Below are positions 1 to 7,220 of a DNA stretch of 16,983 bases, one piece after another. The translations under genes and the position numbers were made by a program. The stretch comes from Pseudobdellovibrionaceae bacterium (GTDB taxonomy: Bacteria; Bdellovibrionota; Bdellovibrionia; Bdellovibrionales; Bdellovibrionaceae), in the NCBI GenBank assembly GCA_947374445.1, contig CANCBY010000035.1:1-16983 (forward strand), written 5' to 3'. The stretch's first letter is position 1. Each line of letters starts with the position of its first letter. Under the pieces are notes generated by a model, which made no database searches, had not been told where the DNA came from, and saw only the letters and a program-made list of their open reading frames with translations.

Positions 1-198
1 GTAGAAAAGGCTCGCAAAATGTATCAACGAGCTGCTGAGACTGAATCTGATGACAAAAAGGTGAGAGAAATTCGAGCAAAAATTTCTTCTCTTGAAAAAC
101 AAGATATGAAGTTGCAAAAGCAGGTTCGTATACCGGCATCGGTTTCTAGTGAATCAGCGCCCACGTCGGCACCCATGCCAACTGAGCCGCAAGAATAA
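1..198 (+). CDS. C-terminal end of an unidentified protein (5' part outside window)
   Basis: An open frame runs from base 1 to a TAA at 196-198 and gives the last 65 residues of a protein whose start lies upstream of the window. The visible part is charged and helical (KARKMYQRAAE, then alternating Lys/Glu up to LEKQDMKLQKQ). It ends in a Ser/Pro/Thr-rich tail (SAPTSAPMPTEPQE) that is probably disordered. The KARKMYQRAAE stretch resembles the second helix of a tetratricopeptide repeat, so a TPR-type protein is possible, but one partial helix is not enough to claim it. An intrinsic terminator follows 33 nt after the stop, so this is the last gene of its transcription unit. The antisense frame at 24-227 is taken to be a shadow. 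Confidence 0.6.
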   Translation, partial: VEKARKMYQRAAETESDDKKVREIRAKISSLEKQDMKLQKQVRIPASVSSESAPTSAPMPTEPQE

Positions 199-230
199 AA
201 ATAAATATTTGTAATTGCACGCAACAAGTG

Positions 231-260
231 AAAGCCTCATGAGTAATGAGGCTTTTTTAT
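231..260 (+). terminator. Intrinsic terminator of the upstream gene, overlapping the next start codon
   Basis: A perfect 10-bp stem (AAAGCCTCAT at 231-240, ATGAGGCTTT at 246-255) has a 5-nt loop GAGTA and runs straight into a six-T tract (253-258). It lies 33 nt after the TAA at 196-198. The 3' arm contains the ATG (246-248) of the following lipoprotein gene, and the T tract encodes its Leu-Phe codons. Confidence 0.85.
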
Positions 261-875
261 TTCATTTTATTCAGTTTGCTACTTGGCGGTTGCACTACAA
301 AGCCGGCGGCCTTTGATTCAACTAAAAAAAAGGGACATTGGGAGACCAAAGTTCTCGTGCGCGACCTCAAAGAGGCAAAATCAAACACAGTGAGTATAGA
401 TTTTTTTGCGATCCAGCCTGATCAACTGAGAGCCGAAGTGACTGCGACGTTGGGTTTTAGCGTGGCATCGCTTGCGATTGATAAAAATCAAATAACTTAT
501 GCTGTTCACACGCAAAAAAAATTCTATCAAGGCCCGCTTTCAGATAGATCTATTGAGCCTTTATTAAAAATCAAAATGAATCCGAAGATTTTATTTTATG
601 TTCTTTTTGATCATCCGTTGCCGTCGCCGCAGTGGAATTGCAAATTAGCAGATTCGGGTCTTCCGGAAGAGTGTCGCTTGGTAAATGGAAGTTATATTGT
701 GTCGTGGACGGAACGGGTTGAAGAGTCTAAGCGAATTACAATTCGTGCTACGGATTACGAACTTCAAATTGTCGTAAAATCGTTTTCGTCGGTTTTACCG
801 ACGAAGGTCGAGAAAGACCCTCATTTTTTCACCGTGAGTGCGCCTGATTCTTATAAGACCTATCAGTTGCCATAA
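246..875 (+). CDS. Predicted outer-membrane lipoprotein, LolB/DUF4292-like
   Basis: This 209-aa protein begins with a short lipoprotein signal peptide (MRLFYFILFSLLLGGC); the lipobox LGGC puts the lipidated Cys at residue 16. After it come alternating beta-type segments such as QLRAEVTATLGFSVASLAID and a KKFYQGPLSDRSIEPLLKIKM segment. That pattern resembles LolB-like or DUF4292 lipoproteins, which have a half-barrel that binds acyl chains. The family link is by eye and unproven. +2 sorting is unclear; the residue after Cys is Thr, not Asp, which fits outer-membrane targeting if E. coli rules apply. ATG 246 is the only workable start: an in-frame TGA lies at 240-242, and later starts would destroy the signal peptide. 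No Shine-Dalgarno sequence is visible because the upstream bases belong to a terminator hairpin. The gene ends at TAA 873-875, and no clear terminator follows. Confidence 0.75.
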   Translation: MRLFYFILFSLLLGGCTTKPAAFDSTKKKGHWETKVLVRDLKEAKSNTVSIDFFAIQPDQLRAEVTATLGFSVASLAIDKNQITYAVHTQKKFYQGPLSDRSIEPLLKIKMNPKILFYVLFDHPLPSPQWNCKLADSGLPEECRLVNGSYIVSWTERVEESKRITIRATDYELQIVVKSFSSVLPTKVEKDPHFFTVSAPDSYKTYQLP

Positions 876-1037
876 TAGGCACAGGCTAAAATCTCGTTTA
901 TTTGATCTTTTTTTTGCTTCTTATTAGCCGAATGTCTCGTCCATTGTTACCATAGAAGAAGGACCTCTCTGTCCTTATAAAACACTGTCTCATGTTGAAA
1001 CACTTGGCTGTCAGCAGAGACTTACAAGGAGGGTAGC
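876..1037 (+). promoter_or_regulatory. Leader/promoter region of the prkA operon with small hairpins
   Basis: This 162-bp gap holds a T-rich stretch, then AAGGAC-CTCTCT-GTCCTT (959-976, 6-bp stem). After it comes GTCTC (987-991) paired with GAGAC (1017-1021), enclosing two tiny helices (TGT-TGAA-ACA and GCT-GTC-AGC), which together could make a three-way junction. It ends in a strong ribosome binding site, AAGGAGGG at 1026-1033, four bases before the ATG at 1038. I could not identify a convincing sigma-70, sigma-54 or sigma-28 promoter. The stems are short, so the structure is tentative. Confidence 0.35.
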
Positions 1038-3116
1038 ATGGGAAATTCAGTGGATCTTAAGTCACTGGTGAATAACTGGCAGAGCACCCACGGAATTTAT
1101 CACGCCAACTGGAGTGGTACCTTCCAAGAATATCTTGATCTTGTAAAAGAAAATCCAAAAATCACCCGCAATGCATTTCAGCGCATGTATGACATGATCA
1201 TGGAGTCAGGCACTGAAGAATATATCGACTTCAAAAAACAAGTTGTGCGCTACAAGTTTTTTGATGATGCCAAAAACAACGGAAAAGATGCTGTGTTTGG
1301 CTTGGACATAGCCTTGATGAAACTCGTGAATGTCTTGAGATCAGCTGCTCTTGGCTACGGAACTGAAAAGCGGGTCATTCTTCTTCACGGTCCCGTTGGT
1401 AGCGCTAAGTCAACGATCTGTCGCATGCTCAAAAAGGGTGTTGAGTCCTATTCAAAAACTGAAAACGGAGCGATGTACACTTTTGAGTGGATCGATACCA
1501 AGGGCGATCTTGGCGGCCTTTTGGGCAAAGAGGTCAAAGTATTTGAATCGCCGATGCACGAAGAGCCATTGCTTTTGATTCCGGATGAGATGCGAGCGCA
1601 AACTTGCGAACAAATCAATCGCGGTCAAGAGGGATCGTTCAGAGTTCAGATTGATGGGGAGCTCAGCCCTCCTTCGCGATTTATCTTTAAAGCCTTAATG
1701 GATAAATACAATGGCGACTTGATGAAGGCTCTCTCACACGTGCGTGTGAAGCGCTTGATTTTATCCGAAGCTGATCGTCTTGGTATTGGAACTTTTCAGC
1801 CTAAAGATGAAAAGAATCAAGACTCGACAGAGCTCACGGGTGATATCAATTATCGAAAAATTGCAGAGTATGGATCTGATTCGGATCCTCGCGCTTTTAA
1901 TTTTGATGGTGAGTTCAACGTGGCCAACCGAGGCATCATTGAGTTCGTCGAGGTCCTAAAACTTGATGTTGCGTTCTTGTATGACTTATTAGGAGCTTCG
2001 CAAGAGCATCGAGTGAAACCTAAGAAGTTTGCTCAAACTTATATTGATGAAGTGATTATCGGTCACACCAATGAGCCTGAGTACAGACGTCTTCAAGACA
2101 ATGAGTTCATGGAGGCCTTGCGCGATAGAACAGTCAAAATTGATATTCCATATATCACTCGTTGGAAAGACGAAGTGAATATCTATAAAAAAGATTTCAA
2201 TTCACAAAAATTGAGGGGAATTTCAATTGCACCTCACACGATTGAAATGGCAGCGATGTGGGCGATTTTAACTAGGTTAGAGAAGCCTAAAAAAGCCAAT
2301 CTCACTCGTGTGCAAAAACTTAAGCTATACAACGGTAAGACGTTACCAAATTACACCGAAGACAATGTCAAAGAGCTTCGCAAAGAAACAATTCGTGAAG
2401 GTCTTGAGGGGATTTCTCCTCGGTATATTCAAGATAAACTTTCAAATGCTCTTGTGGCAGCCCAACAAAACAACAAGGGCTCAGTGAATCCCTTCATGGT
2501 GATGAACGAGCTTGAGAGTGGTTTAAAAAATCACTCGCTTTTATCGAATGAGGAGCTCAAAGCTGATTATCGTGAGCTTTTGGGTGTAGTAAAACAAGAG
2601 TACGAAGAAATCATCAAAGCTGAAGTGCAAAGAGCGATCAGTGCTGATGAGAGCGCTCTGCAGCGCCTCTGCGGAAATTACATTGATAACGTCAAGGCCT
2701 ACACACAAAAAGAAAAAGTCCGAAACCAGTTCACGGGCCAAGATGAAGAGCCAGATGAGCGCTTGATGAGAGCCATCGAAGAAAAAATCGAGATTCCTGA
2801 GTCTCGCAAAGATGATTTCCGCCGAGAGGTGATGAACTACATCGGGGCTTTGGCAGTTGAAGGCAAAAAGTTTAATTATAAGATGAACGAGCGTTTGCAT
2901 AAGGCCTTAGAGCTAAAGCTTTTTGAAGATCAAAAAGACAGCATCAAGCTTACTTCTTTGGTGAGCTCTGTGACTGACAAAGACACTCAAGAAAAGATCG
3001 ACATCGTTAAGACTCGTCTTATTAAAGACTATGGCTACGATGAGATCAGCGCGACAGATGTACTTCACTATGTAGCAAGTATTTTTGCTCGAGGTGATGT
3101 GAAGCGAAATTCGTAG
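1038..3116 (+). CDS. prkA: PrkA family AAA+ protein / serine protein kinase
   Basis: This 692-aa protein is recognised as PrkA (E. coli YeaG). It has the family Walker A motif GPVGSAKST at residues 118-126, followed by the PrkA-typical SPMHEEPLLLIPDE segment at 171-184. The N-terminal two thirds form the AAA+ module; the C-terminal part corresponds to the so-called PrkA kinase domain. In E. coli YeaG supports survival under sustained starvation. The Bacillus homologue was first described as a serine kinase and later as an ATP-dependent protease, so the biochemical activity of this one should be left open. It is slightly longer than E. coli (about 640 aa) and Bacillus (about 630 aa) PrkA. The start is secure: ATG lies four bases after AAGGAGGG. 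It is the first gene of a cluster with yeaH and SpoVR, an order conserved widely; E. coli keeps yeaG-yeaH together and ycgB elsewhere. The protein is cytoplasmic, with no signal peptide. Confidence 0.96.
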   Translation: MGNSVDLKSLVNNWQSTHGIYHANWSGTFQEYLDLVKENPKITRNAFQRMYDMIMESGTEEYIDFKKQVVRYKFFDDAKNNGKDAVFGLDIALMKLVNVLRSAALGYGTEKRVILLHGPVGSAKSTICRMLKKGVESYSKTENGAMYTFEWIDTKGDLGGLLGKEVKVFESPMHEEPLLLIPDEMRAQTCEQINRGQEGSFRVQIDGELSPPSRFIFKALMDKYNGDLMKALSHVRVKRLILSEADRLGIGTFQPKDEKNQDSTELTGDINYRKIAEYGSDSDPRAFNFDGEFNVANRGIIEFVEVLKLDVAFLYDLLGASQEHRVKPKKFAQTYIDEVIIGHTNEPEYRRLQDNEFMEALRDRTVKIDIPYITRWKDEVNIYKKDFNSQKLRGISIAPHTIEMAAMWAILTRLEKPKKANLTRVQKLKLYNGKTLPNYTEDNVKELRKETIREGLEGISPRYIQDKLSNALVAAQQNNKGSVNPFMVMNELESGLKNHSLLSNEELKADYRELLGVVKQEYEEIIKAEVQRAISADESALQRLCGNYIDNVKAYTQKEKVRNQFTGQDEEPDERLMRAIEEKIEIPESRKDDFRREVMNYIGALAVEGKKFNYKMNERLHKALELKLFEDQKDSIKLTSLVSSVTDKDTQEKIDIVKTRLIKDYGYDEISATDVLHYVASIFARGDVKRNS

Positions 3117-3118
3117 AG

Positions 3119-3152
3119 AGGAATATCAACTTCGTTAGAAGCATATATTCCT
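3119..3152 (+). other. Hairpin in the prkA-yeaH intergenic region
   Basis: AGGAATAT (3119-3126) pairs perfectly with ATATTCCT (3145-3152). Inside, after a symmetric 3/3 internal loop, CTTC (3130-3133) pairs with GAAG (3138-3141) around a GTTA tetraloop. It starts three bases after the prkA stop and has no T tract, so it is not a classical terminator. A role in mRNA stabilisation, processing or differential expression inside the operon is plausible. Confidence 0.5.
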
Positions 3153-3190
3153 AACTAAACTCAACCGCGAAACGAGAAAGGAAGGCATTT

Positions 3191-4285
3191 ATGTCTATCA
3201 AAGAAGACCAAAACCGCTTTCGGGATATCATTCGCGGTCGTATCAAAGAAGATTTTAAAAAATATGTCAGCCAAGGCGAGCTCATCGGCAAGCGCGAAAA
3301 TGAGTACGTCAAAATCCCGCTCCCGCAAATTGATATCCCAACTTTTAGGTACGGAGCCAAGCAAGAAGGTGGCGTGGGTCAAGGCGAGGGTAAGCCTGGC
3401 GAAGGCACGGGCGAGCCCGGAGATGGCCAAGGCCAAGCTGGCAATCAAGAAGGCCAGCATATGCTTGAGACGGAGTTCACGCTCGATGAGCTGGCAGATA
3501 TTTTGGGTGAAAAATTGGAGCTTCCGAATATCAAGCCTAAGGGAAACAAAAACATAGAGACTGAGAAAACAAAATACTCAGGTCTTGCCCCGGTGGGTCC
3601 TGAGGGTTTAAGGCATTTTAGGTCTTCATATAAAAAAGCACTCAAGCGCTACGTAACATCTGGAACTTACAATCCAAATGACCCTGTCATTATACCTATC
3701 CGAAGAGATCTTCAGTACCGAACTTTTAAAACTGTGAGTAAGCCTCAAACCCGCGCTGTTGTTATTTATATGATGGACGTGTCGGGCTCGATGGGCGATG
3801 AGCAGAAAGAGATCGTTCGCCTTGAAAGTTTTTGGATCAACACTTGGTTGCGAAAGCACTACAAGGGCCTTGAAACTCGCTTTATTGTTCACGATGCCTC
3901 TGCCAAAGAAGTCGATGAAGAAACTTTTTTTAGAACTAGCGAATCAGGTGGTACTTTGATCAGCTCGGCGTATAAGCTTTGTCAAAAAATGATTGAAGAC
4001 GATTATAATCCTGCGGATTGGAACATATATCCCTTTCATTTTTCTGACGGCGACAACTGGAGTGGCGAAGACACTAGGCTTTGCACTCGTCTTTTGAGTG
4101 AGTTCTTTTTGCCAAATGTAAATATGTTTGGCTACGGCCAAGTCGAGAGCAAGTATGGCTCGGGGCAGTTTCTAAAAGATCTGCAAAAAGATTTTCCAGC
4201 GGATGAGCGATTAGTCCTCAGCCAAATTGAGGGGCGCGATAAGATTTTGGATTCAATCAAGGACTTTTTAGGAAAGGGGAAATAG
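3191..4285 (+). CDS. yeaH: YeaH/YhbH family protein (DUF444, von Willebrand A-like)
   Basis: This 364-aa cytoplasmic protein belongs to the DUF444 family, named YeaH in E. coli and YhbH in Bacillus. Residues 1-55 carry the conserved N-terminal segment (RFRDIIRGRIKEDFKKYVS). Residues 59-87 form a Gly/Glu/Gln-rich flexible linker. The C-terminal half is a von Willebrand A-like domain with a MIDAS-type metal motif DVSGS at 196-200 after hydrophobic strand VIYMM. It is shorter than E. coli YeaH (about 427 aa). In other bacteria the gene is cotranscribed with prkA, and the YeaG/YeaH pair acts in the starvation response; its molecular role is not settled. An AGGAAGG ribosome site precedes ATG 3191. 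Its stop is separated from the SpoVR gene by only two bases, so the two are very likely translationally coupled. Confidence 0.94.
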   Translation: MSIKEDQNRFRDIIRGRIKEDFKKYVSQGELIGKRENEYVKIPLPQIDIPTFRYGAKQEGGVGQGEGKPGEGTGEPGDGQGQAGNQEGQHMLETEFTLDELADILGEKLELPNIKPKGNKNIETEKTKYSGLAPVGPEGLRHFRSSYKKALKRYVTSGTYNPNDPVIIPIRRDLQYRTFKTVSKPQTRAVVIYMMDVSGSMGDEQKEIVRLESFWINTWLRKHYKGLETRFIVHDASAKEVDEETFFRTSESGGTLISSAYKLCQKMIEDDYNPADWNIYPFHFSDGDNWSGEDTRLCTRLLSEFFLPNVNMFGYGQVESKYGSGQFLKDLQKDFPADERLVLSQIEGRDKILDSIKDFLGKGK

Positions 4286-4287
4286 CC

Positions 4288-5805
4288 ATGGCAAATCTCA
4301 CCCCCGAACTTGAGCGCGAGAGAGTTCGCATTTGCAAGATTGCAAAAGACGCGGGCCTAGATTGTTTTGAAACTATTTTTGAGCTCATCACTTACGATCA
4401 AATGAGCCAATTTGCCGCTTACGGGGGTTTTCCCGTGAGATATCCACATTGGAAGTTCGGAATGGAGTACGAACATCTCTCTAAGTCCTATGAGTATGGT
4501 CTTTCAAAAATTTACGAAATGGTGATCAACACCGATCCTTGTTATGCCTACTTAATGGAAGGCAATATGATGATGGATCAAAAGCTGGTGATGGCCCATG
4601 TGTACGGCCACTGTGACTTTTTTAAGAACAACATCTGGTTCTCTAAAACCAATCGTAAAATGATGGACGAGATGGCTAATCATGCCACACGCATTCGTCG
4701 CTATGTCGATCGCTTTGGCATTGATGTGGTCGAATCTTTCATTGATAAATGCTTGAGCCTTGAAAATCAGATTGATCGTCATTCTGTTTACAACGAAGTC
4801 TCGCGCTCAAAAATCGAAGAGGCTCCAAGGGCCAATAATTTGATGCTTAAATACGATCGCGATTACATGCGCGATTACATCAATCCGCCACAGTTTATCA
4901 AAGAGCAAAAAGAGCGACAGATGATGGCAGCGGCTAAAGAGATGAAATTTCCGATCAAACCTGAGCGTGATCTCTTAAAATTTCTAATTCACTACGCGCC
5001 ACTTGAAGACTGGCAGCAGGACATTCTTTCAATCATCCGCGATGAGGCCTACTACTTTGCACCTCAGGGCATGACCAAGACAATGAACGAAGGCTGGGCT
5101 TCGTACTGGCACACCAAGCTGATGACCGAAAAAATTCTCAATGACTCTGAGATCATTGATTATGCCGATCATCATTCTGGCACGGTGGCGATGTCGCCTC
5201 AGAGCTACAACCCTTACAAGGTTGGCATCGAACTCTTTAGAGATATCGAAGAGCGCTGGAACAAAGGGCGCTTTGGCCGCGAGTGGGAAGAGTGCGATGA
5301 CGTCCGCGAGCGCAAAAACTGGGATAAAAAAACAGGTCTTGGCCGCGAAAAAATATTCGAGATCAGAAAAGTCTATAATGATGTCACATTCATTGATGAA
5401 TTTATGACCGAAGACTTTTGCGTTCGGAACAAGTTGTTTGTGTATAAATTTAACAAGCAAACTGAAAAATTCGAAGTGGATACGCGTGATTATCCGGCGA
5501 TCAAAGCCAAGCTTTTGTTTCACATGACCAACTTTGGCCAGCCGATCATTCGCATTGAAGATGCCAATTTTGAAAACCGCGGGGAGCTGCTTTTGAGTCA
5601 CCTATGGGAAGGCGTCGACATGCAGCCAGATTTTATGTCTGAGACGATGAAAAATCTTTTTTCGATTTGGTCTCGGCCGATCAATCTGGCAACTGTGATG
5701 GATAATGAAAAATATCTTTATCGCTATGATGGTAAAGAATTCGCCAACTTTAAAATTAGTGGCGACAAGTCAGCGGCTGATGGTGCTCAAGGCGAGAAGA
5801 AATAA
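4288..5805 (+). CDS. SpoVR family protein (YcgB-like)
   Basis: This 505-aa protein is recognised as the SpoVR/YcgB family by its length (E. coli YcgB is about 510 aa) and by family segments near the N-terminus (YPHWKFGMEYE, then YELSKIYEM-like YEYGLSKIYEMVINTDP). A His/Glu-rich middle (VYGHCDFFKNN, then MNEGWASYWH around residues 268-277) matches the family. No signal peptide or membrane segment is seen. In Bacillus SpoVR affects spore cortex formation, but the family is widespread in non-sporulating bacteria, where it travels with PrkA and YeaH; its biochemistry is unknown. Conserved His and Glu residues such as GHCDFF and NEGWASYWH could bind metal, but this is inference. It starts two bases after the yeaH stop, using AAAGGGGAAA inside the end of yeaH as ribosome site. 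A strong hairpin follows the TAA by four bases. Confidence 0.94.
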   Translation: MANLTPELERERVRICKIAKDAGLDCFETIFELITYDQMSQFAAYGGFPVRYPHWKFGMEYEHLSKSYEYGLSKIYEMVINTDPCYAYLMEGNMMMDQKLVMAHVYGHCDFFKNNIWFSKTNRKMMDEMANHATRIRRYVDRFGIDVVESFIDKCLSLENQIDRHSVYNEVSRSKIEEAPRANNLMLKYDRDYMRDYINPPQFIKEQKERQMMAAAKEMKFPIKPERDLLKFLIHYAPLEDWQQDILSIIRDEAYYFAPQGMTKTMNEGWASYWHTKLMTEKILNDSEIIDYADHHSGTVAMSPQSYNPYKVGIELFRDIEERWNKGRFGREWEECDDVRERKNWDKKTGLGREKIFEIRKVYNDVTFIDEFMTEDFCVRNKLFVYKFNKQTEKFEVDTRDYPAIKAKLLFHMTNFGQPIIRIEDANFENRGELLLSHLWEGVDMQPDFMSETMKNLFSIWSRPINLATVMDNEKYLYRYDGKEFANFKISGDKSAADGAQGEKK

Positions 5806-5809
5806 ACTA

Positions 5810-5846
5810 CCTTGAAATTCTTCCACGGCGTGGATGAATTTCAAGG
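5810..5846. terminator. Strong bidirectional hairpin between convergent genes
   Basis: An 11-bp perfect stem (CCTTGAAATTC at 5810-5820, GAATTTCAAGG at 5836-5846) continues through a T/T mismatch into TCCAC/GTGGA (5822-5826, 5830-5834) around a GGC loop. It begins just after the SpoVR stop and lies between it and the 3' end of the convergent minus-strand gene at 5905. There is no T run on the plus side. On the minus side the sequence after the stem reads TAGTTTATTT, moderately U-rich. It probably acts as terminator or 3'-end stabiliser for both transcripts. Confidence 0.6.
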
Positions 5847-5904
5847 ATGAAAAGAGCTCACTATTTAGAACTTATACCGCTCAGAAAAAAGTTATTCTAA
5901 AACT

Positions 5905-6471
5905 CTAGTTTTCGCACTCACTAGGTCCAGTGCATTCTCCCCGAAAATAGGAGTCACATCCCTTTCGAGTTTTATATCGACCAAAAATCCAAGCCGATGT
6001 CACTTTGGATCCACTCGTTTCTTCGGAGTGATCAGCGCCTGAGATACAGATGTATTTTTCATTTTTCGTAAGTCTTTGCCAATCTTTTTTATAAAGTCGA
6101 CAGGACCTTAGACGAACAGGTCGTCGACTTATGAACTCATGCAACTCACTATTTCGTGTACTCGATACGACTAACATAGACATCATAGCTTTTTCTTGAG
6201 GATCATATTTTCCGATCTCGCAAGTCATTTTAGAGTTTCTAACTTCAAAACATTGCCAATAGGGATAGGGAGATATTTTATCCTGTTTGAGAAAAGGAAC
6301 AGGACCAGCGATACAAGCATTGATTTTTAGGTCTTGAATATTCAAGATTCCAAAATCATCCGTCAACAATCCGTAGGGAAATGCCTTTTTCAGTTCTTGC
6401 AAATGCGATTGGCGAATATCTACCGCTGAAGCGGAAATGCAAATAAAAAATAAGATTACAATTTTTCGCAT
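5905..6471 (-). CDS. Secreted Cys-rich hypothetical protein paired with a murein hydrolase
   Basis: This 188-aa protein of no recognised family has a Sec signal peptide (MRKIVILFFICISASA, likely cut after Ala16). The mature part has eight cysteines (residues 53, 74, 84, 124, 142, 172, 180, 186), an even number consistent with four disulfides in the periplasm or outside the cell. The end is Gly/Cys-rich (GCDSYFRGECTGPSECEN). Its ATG overlaps the last 16 bases of the upstream transglycosylase gene on the same strand, and GGAAAGG lies just before it, so the two are coupled. The tight coupling suggests a partner role such as inhibitor, immunity protein, chaperone or co-effector of the hydrolase; nothing in its own sequence proves this. 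The 3' end faces the hairpin at 5810-5846. Confidence 0.75.
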   Translation of the reverse strand: MRKIVILFFICISASAVDIRQSHLQELKKAFPYGLLTDDFGILNIQDLKINACIAGPVPFLKQDKISPYPYWQCFEVRNSKMTCEIGKYDPQEKAMMSMLVVSSTRNSELHEFISRRPVRLRSCRLYKKDWQRLTKNEKYICISGADHSEETSGSKVTSAWIFGRYKTRKGCDSYFRGECTGPSECEN

Positions 6472-7220
6472 TTTTTCAACCTTTCCATGTATTCATTAAA
6501 CTTCGCCATCAATCTCTTAGCTCGGGCTTTTGTCGTCGTCCTGGTGCCCTTGAACTCCTCGATGGCCTCTTCCCAAGTTGCCGGCCTGCCTAAAAGATTT
6601 GATGCGATCGCTCGCTTACGAAACAACCATCGAGTGCCAGCACAGATATTATTAGAGGGGTCAATGAGATCTTCTCTTGTTAACGTCAGATAATGATCTT
6701 TCAATTCGCCTTTTTCATCGGCAAGAATTTTTCTAGTCTTATTGGTAACTTGCATCAAACCACGTGCGCTGTCTTCATCCTTCTGATCGGCCAGTCTTTT
6801 GGGATCAAACCCAGATTCACTAGCGATTAAAGCTTTGACGATATTAGGATCGAGTGGGATCTCAGGCTTAAAGATATCATTCCAATATTTTGTCCAACCT
6901 GCAATCAGGTCATCGTATTGGTTTCCCATAAATTTCTTGTTGAACCCTAAATCGATCGAGCAAGGCTTTTGTTGAACATTCGAAAAGTTTTGCTTTCCCA
7001 TTTCTTGCATTTCATCTGGGTAAAGCTGATCTTTGCCGGTAGGATTGTCGGCACAATGGGCGTGCCGAATTGTAGTACTGCCGCCCGGATTCTTCTTGTT
7101 TGGGGGTAAGTGCATCGTATGTTCGCGAACCCAATGCCGACCAGGAGCACATAAGCGCCAAGGGTGGGTACTTTGGGAGGCGTTTACTTTCGAAGTTTTA
7201 TTTTTCACTGCTTTTTTCAT
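6456..7220 (-). CDS. Lytic transglycosylase (SLT)-domain protein with His/Cys-rich N-terminus
   Basis: This 254-aa protein has an SLT/lysozyme-like domain at about residues 121-225. It shows a catalytic-type Glu135 in ALIASESGFDP, the GLMQV motif at 154-158 after SAR, and NICAGTRWLF at 191-200, the family's 'N-i.aG..yL' segment. Such enzymes cleave the MurNAc-GlcNAc bond of peptidoglycan, forming 1,6-anhydro ends. There is no signal peptide: the start is lysine-rich (MKKAVKNKTSKVNAS). A module rich in His and Cys follows (H19, C24, H29, H34, H37, H53, H55, C56, within about residues 18-60) and could bind metal. How a protein without signal reaches murein is unclear; lysis, a non-Sec secretion route, or a phage-type origin are options. 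The Shine-Dalgarno before ATG 7220 is weak (AAAGAAA). The stop overlaps the start of the downstream secreted protein. Confidence 0.85.
   Translation of the reverse strand: MKKAVKNKTSKVNASQSTHPWRLCAPGRHWVREHTMHLPPNKKNPGGSTTIRHAHCADNPTGKDQLYPDEMQEMGKQNFSNVQQKPCSIDLGFNKKFMGNQYDDLIAGWTKYWNDIFKPEIPLDPNIVKALIASESGFDPKRLADQKDEDSARGLMQVTNKTRKILADEKGELKDHYLTLTREDLIDPSNNICAGTRWLFRKRAIASNLLGRPATWEEAIEEFKGTRTTTKARAKRLMAKFNEYMERLKKCEKL

Noticed and set aside
5029..5601. 190-codon open frame on the minus strand inside the SpoVR gene
   Set aside because: It lies wholly antisense to a well-supported conserved gene and shows no recognisable domain; a shadow of codon bias.
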